Positions 1 through 5,135 of a stretch of DNA of 5,853 nt are shown in pieces; position 1 is the stretch's first letter; each line of letters begins with the position of its first letter. The DNA is from Bacillota bacterium (GTDB taxonomy: Bacteria; Bacillota; Clostridia; Christensenellales; SZUA-584). A model generated the notes under the pieces. The model did not search any database and was not told the origin of the DNA. It saw only the letters and a list, made by a program, of their open reading frames with translations. The position numbers were made by a program, and so were the translations under genes. The DNA is taken from contig JAEZIW010000241.1 of assembly GCA_023436525.1 (NCBI GenBank), forward strand, positions 1-5,853, in the 5' to 3' direction.

Positions 1-195
1 ATGCCCCTGCGTATACCACTCCACGCCGAAAAACCCCGGCTCGGCCCCTTTCAGCTTGAGCAGCAGCTCATCTTTGCCCGTCTCAAAAAAATCGCCATAT
101 AGCTTTTGTATATCCGCATCGTTGTTCTCTAAGCTGGTTTCCACGGTATACCCGCAGACGGCAAACGCCTCGCGCCGGACGATATGAACGTTCAT
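1..195 (-). CDS. GyrI-like / AraC-type effector-binding domain protein, 5' part only
   Basis: Sixty-five codons are visible from an ATG at 195-193, and the frame stays open to the left edge, so the C-terminal part is missing. The protein begins MNVHIVRREAFAVCGY. It continues with a TVETS strand, a helix containing an LYGDFF segment (about residues 32-37), and a PGFFGVEWY strand (about 54-62). This pattern (strand ending in a V/C-G-Y turn, a helix with an aromatic-rich W/Y-x-x-FF core, then a 'GVxxY' strand) fits the GyrI-like small-molecule-binding fold, including the integron-associated Cass2 subgroup. No helix-turn-helix precedes it, so it is probably a stand-alone cytoplasmic ligand-binding protein rather than a full AraC or MerR regulator. 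The ribosome binding site is weak (GAGAG, about 5 nt from the ATG). It follows the 294-codon gene on the same strand with a hairpin between them. Family assignment is by remembered pattern; the ligand is unknown. Confidence 0.7.
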   Translation of the reverse strand, partial: MNVHIVRREAFAVCGYTVETSLENNDADIQKLYGDFFETGKDELLLKLKGAEPGFFGVEWYTQGH

Positions 196-222
196 AGCTT
201 CTCTCTTTCAAACGCATAATAA

Positions 223-240
223 AAGGGGCAGACGCCCCTT
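223..240 (-). terminator. Intrinsic terminator between the two minus-strand genes
   Basis: On the minus strand AAGGGGC pairs perfectly with GCCCCTT across a GTCT loop (7-bp stem). The stem is followed directly by TTATTATG, which gives a T-rich tail TTTTATTA when the stem's last T residues are counted. It begins 9 bases downstream of the TAA of the 294-codon gene, the expected place for its terminator. The tail is short, so some read-through into the GyrI-like gene 28 bases further on is possible. No separate promoter for that gene is obvious. Confidence 0.72.
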
Positions 241-249
241 AAAGTCGCT

Positions 250-1134
250 TTACGTTGTGCGCGAAATGCGAAGATCGGGCCGCATGGCCTTGAGCTGCGC
301 AATCGCCTCATCGGTGACCGCGGTCGCCTTCACAAGATCGAGCTTCTTCAGCTTCTTCAGTGCCGCAAAACGCAGCACATCGGCATCCGTGGGCTTGAGG
401 CCGCCGGCTTCATTCCACTCCGCTTCAAGCATCAGCTCATACAGGTTGTCGAGATTAAGTATCTGCTCGATGATCGCTTCCCAGCGTTCCCGGCTTAAAA
501 AACGGATATCCATCTTTAAACGGCGGAGCCTTTTCTCCTGACCCATTTTCAATATGGTTTTCGATTGGCTCAGCGTCTCGTTGAAGAACGACAGCCCGCA
601 TAGCTGAGGCAGCTTGAATACGGTATGGAGGCCGTCATCCGAAATGGTCGGTGCGGGCTTCACCCAAAGCGGTATATCGCCGACGGGGGAACGCCAGCGT
701 TTCACAAACTTACCTAAGGACCCGTCGTCGAAACGCATGTCCATGCGCAGCAGCCAGCCGGTTTCATACGCTTTGCCGAGCCACTTTTGGTTGCCGACGG
801 CTTTCATGGCCTTGGGTGTGCACGCAAAGGTTCCTCTGCCCTCCGCAAATGAAACCGTGTACATGCCAAGGTCTCCAAACAGGCTCATCGCGCTGCCCGC
901 GCCCATGTCATCCCAGAACGACGGCCTGCAGTTGCTCCACGCACTGCGGCGTTTGATAATGGCCTGCTCATATTCAGGGCTGTTAAACGGATATCGCTTG
1001 GTAATTACACACGCGCGAATAAACTCCGCGCGGTCACTTTGTCCGTTTGCCGCGTACCAGTCGGCAAGTGACAGACGTAGTGCATCATTGTCGTAGTCGT
1101 CCCTAATGGCTGTAATCAAATCATGCTCAGTCAT
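250..1134 (-). CDS. TIGR02996-like repeat-companion domain protein with LRR-like C-terminus
   Basis: A complete 294-residue protein of unknown function. The start is well supported: ATG at 1134-1132 with AGGGGG (1145-1140) five bases upstream. Residues 1-45 match the remembered TIGR02996 pattern: a short helix, then an RLSLADWYAANGQSDRAEFIR-type core (about 20-40), corresponding to the family's 'RLVYADWLEERGDPRAEFIR'. An Arg/Trp-containing helix follows (about 60-75: KRRSAW and later FWDD). The middle (about 80-180) is Trp, Phe and Gly rich and I do not recognise it. Residues 175-291 look like degenerate leucine-rich repeats: LKKLKKLDL near 259-267, then a VTDEAIAQL segment near 273-281, as in RNI-type LRRs. 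There is no signal peptide or membrane segment, so it is probably cytoplasmic. It is encoded alone, divergently from metG, and ends at a terminator. TIGR02996 proteins are mostly from Planctomycetes and Myxobacteria, so lateral origin is possible, though base use is not obviously foreign. A protein-binding scaffold role is inferred from the repeats only. Confidence 0.82.
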   Translation of the reverse strand: MTEHDLITAIRDDYDNDALRLSLADWYAANGQSDRAEFIRACVITKRYPFNSPEYEQAIIKRRSAWSNCRPSFWDDMGAGSAMSLFGDLGMYTVSFAEGRGTFACTPKAMKAVGNQKWLGKAYETGWLLRMDMRFDDGSLGKFVKRWRSPVGDIPLWVKPAPTISDDGLHTVFKLPQLCGLSFFNETLSQSKTILKMGQEKRLRRLKMDIRFLSRERWEAIIEQILNLDNLYELMLEAEWNEAGGLKPTDADVLRFAALKKLKKLDLVKATAVTDEAIAQLKAMRPDLRISRTT

Positions 1135-1230
1135 TCAAGCCCCCTAAATAAAAAACATCTTAGACTGCGTATCTTCTTTGATACATCCTATATTCTGTTT
1201 AATTATGCCTAAATATACCAATTATCTTTT

Positions 1231-1258
1231 ATAAAAATAAGGCCGTTTCATAACGGCT
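1231..1258 (-). terminator. Terminator-like hairpin in the intergenic region
   Basis: Read on the minus strand, GCCGTT (1257-1252) and AACGGC (1247-1242) form a 6-bp perfect stem with an ATGA loop, followed by CTTATTTTTAT. The T-rich side lies only on the minus strand. It sits about 100 bases upstream of the 294-codon gene and has no obvious gene in front of it. It would end a minus-strand transcript starting near the metG promoter region, or shield the gene from antisense read-through. The stem is short, hence the moderate confidence. Confidence 0.45.
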
Positions 1259-1302
1259 GCTGTACTATTCGACACAAACCGCTAAAATTCCTTGGTTTTA
1301 GT

Positions 1303-1316
1303 TTAGATTAATCTAA
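1303..1316. repeat. 14-bp perfect palindrome TTAGATTAATCTAA
   Basis: TTAGATT and AATCTAA are exact inverse complements with no spacer. A site like this suits a symmetric dimeric DNA-binding protein better than an RNA hairpin, because there is no loop. It ends just before the first of the TTTACnnATGATCAT repeats and may belong to the same regulatory cluster. No regulator can be named from it. Confidence 0.5.
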
Positions 1317-1378
1317 CATTTACGGATGATCATTGGCTTGTTTACATATGATCATGTGGTATTGTAACATTTACGAAT
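1314..1378. repeat. Operator-like direct repeats carrying ATGATCAT palindromes
   Basis: TTTACnnATGATCAT occurs at 1319-1333 and again at 1341-1355, exactly 22 bp apart. Each copy ends in the 8-bp perfect palindrome ATGATCAT (1326-1333 and 1348-1355). A longer direct repeat, TAACATTTACGnAT, occurs at 1314-1327 and 1365-1378 with a single mismatch and overlaps the first copy. Two-turn spacing puts both palindromes on the same DNA face, as expected for cooperative binding of a dimeric regulator. The second palindrome lies inside a weak plus-strand promoter candidate (TTGTTT at 1338-1343, extended -10 TGGTATTGT at 1357-1365). Function is inferred. Confidence 0.5.
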
Positions 1379-1402
1379 ACGATTTAGAAGCGCCATTTTC
1401 TT

Positions 1403-1467
1403 TTAAAATTTTTCAAACTTCCAAATGCGCGCGAATACCGTATCACCAGCCAAATTGTCACCTCCTT
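1403..1467 (-). other. Isolated strong Shine-Dalgarno with a 16-codon frame
   Basis: The minus strand reads AAGGAGGTGA (1467-1458), a near-perfect complement of the 16S rRNA 3' end. A TTG lies at 1453-1451, seven bases after the AGGAGG core. It opens a frame of only 16 sense codons ending at TAA (1405-1403), encoding LAGDTVFARIWKFEKF (first residue Met if used as start). A GTG start nine bases further on gives a 20-residue basic peptide. No good minus-strand promoter is visible upstream. It could be a leader or small peptide, a remnant of a lost gene, or chance. Confidence 0.2.
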
Positions 1468-1470
1468 CAC

Positions 1471-1499
1471 TTGACAAAACTTTCGCCTAAAACTATCCT
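1471..1499 (+). promoter_or_regulatory. SigA-type promoter of the metG operon
   Basis: A perfect -35 hexamer TTGACA (1471-1476) is followed after 17 bp by TATCCT (1494-1499), matching four of six bases of the -10 consensus. Transcription should start near 1506, giving a leader of about 35 bases. That is far too short for a T-box or S-box, so metG appears not to be controlled by tRNA or SAM sensing in its leader. The metG ribosome binding site AGGAGAG (1530-1536) follows. Confidence 0.75.
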
Positions 1500-1540
1500 T
1501 AATAAATAGTAAAAAAGACGAAAAATCGCAGGAGAGCTTT

Positions 1541-3502
1541 ATGAAAAAGTATTACATCACGACGCCCATCTATTACCCGAGCGACAAGCTGCACATCGGG
1601 CATTCCTATACCACCGTCGCGGCGGACGCGCTTGCGCGCTTCAAACGCCAAACCGGCTACGACGTCATGTTCTTAACCGGCACCGACGAGCACGGCCAGA
1701 AAATTGAGCGCGTGGCGAAGAATGCGGGCATGCAACCCAAGGAATACGTGGACGGCATTGTGGACGGCATTCAAAAGCTCTGGAAGCTGATGGACATCAG
1801 CCACGACGATTTTATCCGCACCACGGATGAACGCCACATCAAAACCGTACAGAAGATTTTCAAGAAGCTCTTTGATCAGGGCGATATCTATAAAGGCCAC
1901 TACGAAGGCTGGTATTGCACGCCGTGCGAGGCGTATTGGCTTGAGCGGCAGCTTGTGGACGGCAAATGTCCGGACTGCGGCCGCCCCGTTGAGCTGGCGA
2001 AGGAAGAAGCCTATTTCTTTAAAATGAGCAAGTATGCCGACCGGCTGATTCAGTACATTGGCGAGCACCCCGAGTTTATACAGCCCGAAAGCCGCCGCAA
2101 CGAAATGCTGAACAACTTTTTGCTGCCCGGGCTGGAAGATCTGTGCGTCTCGCGCACGTCGTTCAAGTGGGGCATTCCGGTCGATTTTGATTCGGATCAT
2201 GTGGTGTATGTGTGGATCGACGCGCTGTCGAACTACATCTCGGCGCTCGGCTATCTCTCCGATGACGAAACCAGGTTTGCGCAGTACTGGCCGGCGGATG
2301 TGCAGCTGGTGGGCAAGGAGATCATGCGGTTCCATACCATCATATGGCCGATATTGCTGATGGCGCTGGGGCTGCCGATTCCGAAGCAGGTGTTCGGCCA
2401 CGGCTGGCTGATGCTCGAGGGCGGCAAAATGAGCAAATCAAAGGGCAACGTGGTAGACCCCGTGAAGCTGATTGACCGTTACGGCGTGGATGCCGTGCGT
2501 TACTTCCTGCTGCGCGAGGTGCCTTTCGGCGCCGACGGCTTGTATTCAAGCGAAGCGCTGCTAACGCGCACCAACGCGGACCTCGCGAACGATCTTGGCA
2601 ATCTCGTGTCGCGCACCGCCGCGATGATCGTCAAATACTTCGGCGGTGTGATTCCGGCGGATTACGAAGCAACGGAATTTGATGCGGAGATTCAGGCACA
2701 GGGCTCCGCGCTGCACGATCAGGTGGAAAAGCACATGAACGAGCTGCGGCTGCCCGAAGCGCTGATGGACATTTGGAGCTACATCGGCACGCTGAACAAA
2801 TACATCGACCAAACAGCGCCGTGGACGCTCGCCAAGGACGAAGCGAACAAAGGTCAGCTCGCGAGCGTGATGATTCACCTCGCGGAGGGGCTGCGCATTG
2901 TCTCGGTGCTGCTGATTCCGTTCCTGACGGGAACCGCGAAACGCATACACGATATTCTCGGTATCAACGATGAGGCGCTTGTCTCGTGGGAGAGCATCGC
3001 AGAGTTCGGCCCGAAGGTGTGCGGCCTCACCGTGACGCAAACGGCGCCGCTGTTCCCGCGCATCGATATCAAGAAGGAGCTGGAGTCGTTGGAGGAGATC
3101 GCGGACAACCGCTCGCTGCAAAAGCAAAAGAAGCTGCCCGCCAAGGAAAGCAAAGAAAAGAAAGAAGAAGCGCCTGCGGGCGTGATCACATACGACGATT
3201 TTAAAAAGGTGCAGTTAAGGCTCGGCCTTGTGAAGCAAGCCGAAACCATTGAGGGCAGCGAAAAGCTGCTCAAACTGCAGGTGGAAATCGGCAGCGACGT
3301 AAGGCAGATCGTTTCGGGCATACGCAAATGGTACAGCCCGGAGCAGATCACAGGCAAAACGGTGGTGGTGGTGGCGAACCTAAAGCCCGCCAAGCTGTTC
3401 GGCGTGGAATCGCAGGGTATGCTGCTCGCGGCCGAGCAGGACGGCGACTTGAAGCTCGTGACAATCGACGGCACTCTGCCGAGCGGCGCGGGCGTTTCAT
3501 AA
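1541..3502 (+). CDS. metG: Methionyl-tRNA synthetase with C-terminal tRNA-binding domain
   Basis: Charges tRNA-Met with methionine using ATP, in the cytoplasm; essential for initiation and elongation. The 653-residue length fits the Bacillus/Clostridium type. The class I Rossmann core carries HIGH at residues 18-21 and KMSKS at 296-300. The connective peptide has one zinc knuckle with four cysteines, C126, C129, C143 and C146. A helical anticodon-binding domain follows (about 335-510) and includes the NKYIDQTAPW motif (419-428), whose Trp is, from memory, the anticodon-reading residue. A Lys/Glu-rich linker (about 511-546) leads to an OB-fold Trbp111/EMAPII-like domain (about 548-653), which dimerises the enzyme and helps hold tRNA. 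The start is supported by AGGAGAG six bases upstream and by the standard N-terminus MKKYYITTPIYY. It is first in an operon: its TAA overlaps the tatD ATG by one base. All key motifs are intact. Confidence 0.98.
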   Translation: MKKYYITTPIYYPSDKLHIGHSYTTVAADALARFKRQTGYDVMFLTGTDEHGQKIERVAKNAGMQPKEYVDGIVDGIQKLWKLMDISHDDFIRTTDERHIKTVQKIFKKLFDQGDIYKGHYEGWYCTPCEAYWLERQLVDGKCPDCGRPVELAKEEAYFFKMSKYADRLIQYIGEHPEFIQPESRRNEMLNNFLLPGLEDLCVSRTSFKWGIPVDFDSDHVVYVWIDALSNYISALGYLSDDETRFAQYWPADVQLVGKEIMRFHTIIWPILLMALGLPIPKQVFGHGWLMLEGGKMSKSKGNVVDPVKLIDRYGVDAVRYFLLREVPFGADGLYSSEALLTRTNADLANDLGNLVSRTAAMIVKYFGGVIPADYEATEFDAEIQAQGSALHDQVEKHMNELRLPEALMDIWSYIGTLNKYIDQTAPWTLAKDEANKGQLASVMIHLAEGLRIVSVLLIPFLTGTAKRIHDILGINDEALVSWESIAEFGPKVCGLTVTQTAPLFPRIDIKKELESLEEIADNRSLQKQKKLPAKESKEKKEEAPAGVITYDDFKKVQLRLGLVKQAETIEGSEKLLKLQVEIGSDVRQIVSGIRKWYSPEQITGKTVVVVANLKPAKLFGVESQGMLLAAEQDGDLKLVTIDGTLPSGAGVS

Positions 3503-4266
3503 TGGCGCTTTTTGACACGCATGCGCATCTGCTGAGCGAGCAGTTCGACGACGACAGGGCAGCGCTGATTGATATGCTGCCATCGCAGGGCATCGCCGGG
3601 CTCATCGAAATCGGCACGACGGTGGACGACAGCCGCGCCGCAGCCGAGCTGGCCGCTAAGGTGGATTACATCTACGCGGCGGTCGGTGTGCATCCACATG
3701 AAGCCAAGGACGCGCCGACGGATTATATGGAGCAGCTTGAGGCGCTGGCGGCGCAGCCCAAGGTGGTGGCTGTCGGCGAGATTGGGCTTGATTATCACTA
3801 CGACTTTTCCCCGAGGGACGTGCAGCAAAGGGTGTTTTCACAGCAGCTGGCGCTGGCGATGCGCCTCGGTTTGCCCGTCGCGATTCACATGCGCGAGGCC
3901 ACGCAGGATACGCTCGCGATACTGCGCGAGTTTTCCGGCATCACAGGCGTGATGCACTGCTATTCGGGCAGCCCCGAAACGGCGGAGATTCTGGTGGATA
4001 TGGGGCTGTGCGTGTCGTTCACCGGTTCGGTCACGTTCAAGAACGCGCGCAAAACGGTGGAAGCGGCCGCTGTGGTGCCATTAAATCGCATTATGGCCGA
4101 GACGGACTGTCCGTATCTATCGCCCGAGCCGATGCGCGGACGGCGCAACGACCCATCGAACGTGCGCCATGTGCTGCAAAAACTCGCCGATATCAAGGGA
4201 CTGTCGTTCGAAGAGATGTGCCGCATCAACATAGAAAACGCAAAAGGACTATACCGGATAAAATGA
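3502..4266 (+). CDS. tatD: TatD-family metal-dependent DNase / hydrolase
   Basis: A 254-residue TatD-family amidohydrolase-fold enzyme, the usual family length. Members are divalent-metal-dependent deoxyribonucleases linked to DNA repair and degradation; the exact substrate here is unproven. Metal ligands are all visible: the HxH pair H7 and H9 in DTHAHL, E93 in VGEIGLDYHYD, H129 in AIHMRE, H152 in MHCYSG, and D202 in AETDCPYLSP. I chose ATG 3502 because DTHAHL should lie within the first ten residues. Any start further upstream would lie inside metG and add unrelated sequence. There is no real Shine-Dalgarno before it, and TAATG joins it to the metG stop, which argues for translational coupling. 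The metG-tatD order is conserved in many Bacillota (metS-yabD in Bacillus subtilis). In Bacillus the locus continues with rnmV and ksgA; here it does not. Confidence 0.95.
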   Translation: MALFDTHAHLLSEQFDDDRAALIDMLPSQGIAGLIEIGTTVDDSRAAAELAAKVDYIYAAVGVHPHEAKDAPTDYMEQLEALAAQPKVVAVGEIGLDYHYDFSPRDVQQRVFSQQLALAMRLGLPVAIHMREATQDTLAILREFSGITGVMHCYSGSPETAEILVDMGLCVSFTGSVTFKNARKTVEAAAVVPLNRIMAETDCPYLSPEPMRGRRNDPSNVRHVLQKLADIKGLSFEEMCRINIENAKGLYRIK

Positions 4267-4856
4267 GTGAAACATTGATTTACCGCATAGGCGGTGCTGT
4301 TTATATCAATTTGACCAACAAATGCACGAACAACTGCACGTTCTGTCTGCGTGAGACGCACGACGGCGTGGAAGGATACCATCTGTGGCTTAAGAAAGAC
4401 CCGGAAGCGGCGGAGGTTATCGCGGCACTTGAAAACGAAAGCGACGTGAGTGAATCGGTGTTCTGCGGGCTCGGAGAGCCCACGATGCGGCTGGAGACGC
4501 TGCTGGAAGTGGCGGCGTATTTGAAATCGCGCGGGAGCCATGTGCGGCTGAATACCAACGGGCAGGGCAGCGAATATGCAGGCCGCGATATCGCGCCGGA
4601 GCTCAAAGGCTTGGTGGATGTCGTCTCCATCAGTCTCAATGCGTCGGACGCGGCAAAGTACGACGCGATATGCAAAAGCATATACGGCGAAGAGGGTTTC
4701 GAGATAATGCTTGGCTTTGCGAAAAGCTGCATTGAGCAGGGCATCGAAACGGTGCTGTCCGTTGTGGATGTGATTGGCGACGAAGAGGTTGCGAAGTGCC
4801 AAAAAATTGCGGCCGATGTCGGCGCGCGTTTGCGCGTGAGACATTATATCGAATAG
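4263..4856 (+). CDS. TatD family-associated radical SAM protein
   Basis: A 197-residue minimal radical SAM protein that matches the TatD-linked family I know as TIGR04038, whose reaction is not established. The 4Fe-4S-binding CX3CX2C motif is C21, C25 and C28 (CTNNCTFC), preceded by the first barrel strand YINLTNK. FCGLGEPT (67-74) matches the SAM-binding GGE-type motif, LNTNG (96-100) the next strand, and SISLNA (122-127) a further SAM-contacting strand. There are no extra cysteine clusters for an auxiliary cluster (SPASM or Twitch), and the protein is little more than the core partial barrel. ATG at 4263 overlaps the tatD TGA as ATGA, and only a weak GGA precedes it, so translation is probably coupled. 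Shared transcription suggests a role tied to TatD or to nucleic acid handling, but that is inference. The enzyme should be oxygen-sensitive, consistent with an anaerobe. Confidence 0.93.
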   Translation: MSETLIYRIGGAVYINLTNKCTNNCTFCLRETHDGVEGYHLWLKKDPEAAEVIAALENESDVSESVFCGLGEPTMRLETLLEVAAYLKSRGSHVRLNTNGQGSEYAGRDIAPELKGLVDVVSISLNASDAAKYDAICKSIYGEEGFEIMLGFAKSCIEQGIETVLSVVDVIGDEEVAKCQKIAADVGARLRVRHYIE

Positions 4857-4892
4857 AACAGGTTGGCTTGCTCGATTGGGTAATTATAAGAA

Positions 4893-4924
4893 AAAGGCGC
4901 ATTCACACAAAAGATTGCGCCTTT
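4893..4924 (+). terminator. Terminator of the metG-tatD-radical SAM operon
   Basis: AAAGGCGCA (4893-4901) pairs with TGCGCCTTT (4916-4924), a 9-bp perfect stem with a 14-base loop, located 36 bases after the radical SAM stop codon. The plus-strand tail TTTATAATTTAT is moderately T-rich. The minus-strand side (CCTTTTTCTTATAA) is even better, so the element could work in both directions. Confidence 0.75.
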
Positions 4925-4979
4925 ATAATTTATCTCCAGAAAATACATACAATTTCCGAAATTTATGCAGCATAGCTGT

Positions 4980-5009
4980 TTGACACCTATATATAGTGTT
5001 TATTATAAT
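4980..5009 (+). promoter_or_regulatory. Perfect-consensus promoter of nrdD
   Basis: TTGACA (4980-4985) and TATAAT (5004-5009) match both SigA hexamers at all twelve positions, separated by 18 bp. Transcription would begin near 5016, leaving a leader of about 120 bases before nrdD. Such a promoter is intrinsically strong and would need repression, which the NrdR-box-like dyad in its spacer could provide. Confidence 0.85.
4984..4999. promoter_or_regulatory. NrdR-box-like operator inside the nrdD promoter
   Basis: The right twelve bases, TATATATAGTGT, match the NrdR box consensus (acaCwAtATaTwGtgt) completely. The left arm reads ACACC, so the site is a perfect ACAC-TATATATA-GTGT dyad interrupted by one extra C (4986/4987). 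It fills the spacer between the -35 and -10 hexamers, a position where bound repressor would block RNA polymerase. NrdR is the ATP-cone regulator of ribonucleotide reductase genes; its gene is not in this window. Confidence 0.72.
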
Positions 5010-5015
5010 AGGCGT

Positions 5016-5031
5016 ATACAACAATTTGGAG
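5016..5031. promoter_or_regulatory. Possible second, weaker NrdR box
   Basis: NrdR usually binds two boxes about 31-32 bp apart. Exactly 32 bp after the first box, ATACAACAATTTGGAG matches the consensus at 9 of 16 positions. These include the core C4, W5, A6, A8, T11, W12 and G13, with T9 and the right arm missing. It is unconvincing alone; spacing and context raise it. Confidence 0.35.
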
Positions 5032-5075
5032 CACGCTTTTTCCGTGATTTTCGAGTGTTTATAGGATTATAAGGC

Positions 5076-5090
5076 TTTGGCGATGCCAAA
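5076..5090 (+). other. Leader hairpin in the nrdD 5' untranslated region
   Basis: TTTGGC and GCCAAA form a perfect 6-bp stem with a three-base GAT loop in the predicted leader, 46 bases before the nrdD start. No T-run follows, so it is not an intrinsic terminator. It may stabilise the transcript or be incidental. I see no conserved riboswitch motif around it. Confidence 0.35.
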
Positions 5091-5135
5091 TTCACACCAT
5101 ATATTCAAACCAACACAAAGATTAGGGGGGCAAGT

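Larger units (their letters stand above)
1135..1540. other. AT-rich divergent intergenic region without a convincing gene
   Basis: About 400 bases separate the divergent starts of the 294-codon gene and metG. I translated plausible starts on the minus strand and found only very short frames. Recognisable elements are a metG promoter at the right end, a minus-strand hairpin near 1242-1257, a perfect palindrome at 1303-1316, and paired TTTACnnATGATCAT repeats between 1319 and 1355. No T-box leader, tRNA or riboswitch is evident. I could not assign a good promoter to the minus-strand gene. GATAAT and CATAAT (each 5/6 to the -10 consensus) occur near 1205-1230 but lack a decent -35 hexamer at the right distance. 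Confidence 0.7.

Noticed and set aside
1338..1365. Second metG promoter with extended -10 (TTGTTT, TGGTATTGT)
   Set aside because: The -35 matches only three of six bases and the -10 four of six. The downstream promoter at 1471-1499 explains metG expression better. Kept only as a note on the repeat array.
1381..1470. Intact abrB/spoVT-type gene on the minus strand upstream of metG
   Set aside because: All minus-strand frames after the strong ribosome binding site stop within about 20 codons, and no AbrB-like residues (such as the GRVVIP segment) are present.
1500..1540. T-box or SAM riboswitch leader for metG
   Set aside because: The TTGACA/TATCCT promoter leaves a leader of only about 35 bases, and no T-box sequence or S-box core is present further upstream.
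1673..2401. Open minus-strand frame of 242 codons inside metG
   Set aside because: It is antisense to the catalytic domain of metG, has no family resemblance and reflects GC-biased codon positions of the real gene.
3328..3501. N-terminal extension of TatD by 58 residues
   Set aside because: It would be read out of frame inside metG, is rich in Arg/Gly without a fold, and would push DTHAHL far from the N-terminus where the family has it.
2875..3828. Open minus-strand frame of 317 codons across the metG-tatD junction
   Set aside because: It overlaps two well-supported genes in antisense, has Ser/Arg-rich low-complexity composition and no recognisable domain.
4008..4262. N-terminal extension of the radical SAM protein by 85 residues
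   Set aside because: The extra residues are an out-of-frame reading of tatD. The ATGA start at 4263 gives the family's normal N-terminus.
3960..4844. Open minus-strand frame of 294 codons across tatD and the radical SAM gene
   Set aside because: It is antisense to intact catalytic motifs of both genes and matches no family I know. Its having the same length as the 250-1134 product is coincidence.
5016..5135. Cobalamin or other riboswitch in the nrdD leader
   Set aside because: The leader has only one simple 6-bp hairpin and no B12-box or other conserved aptamer core; class III reductase does not need cobalamin.
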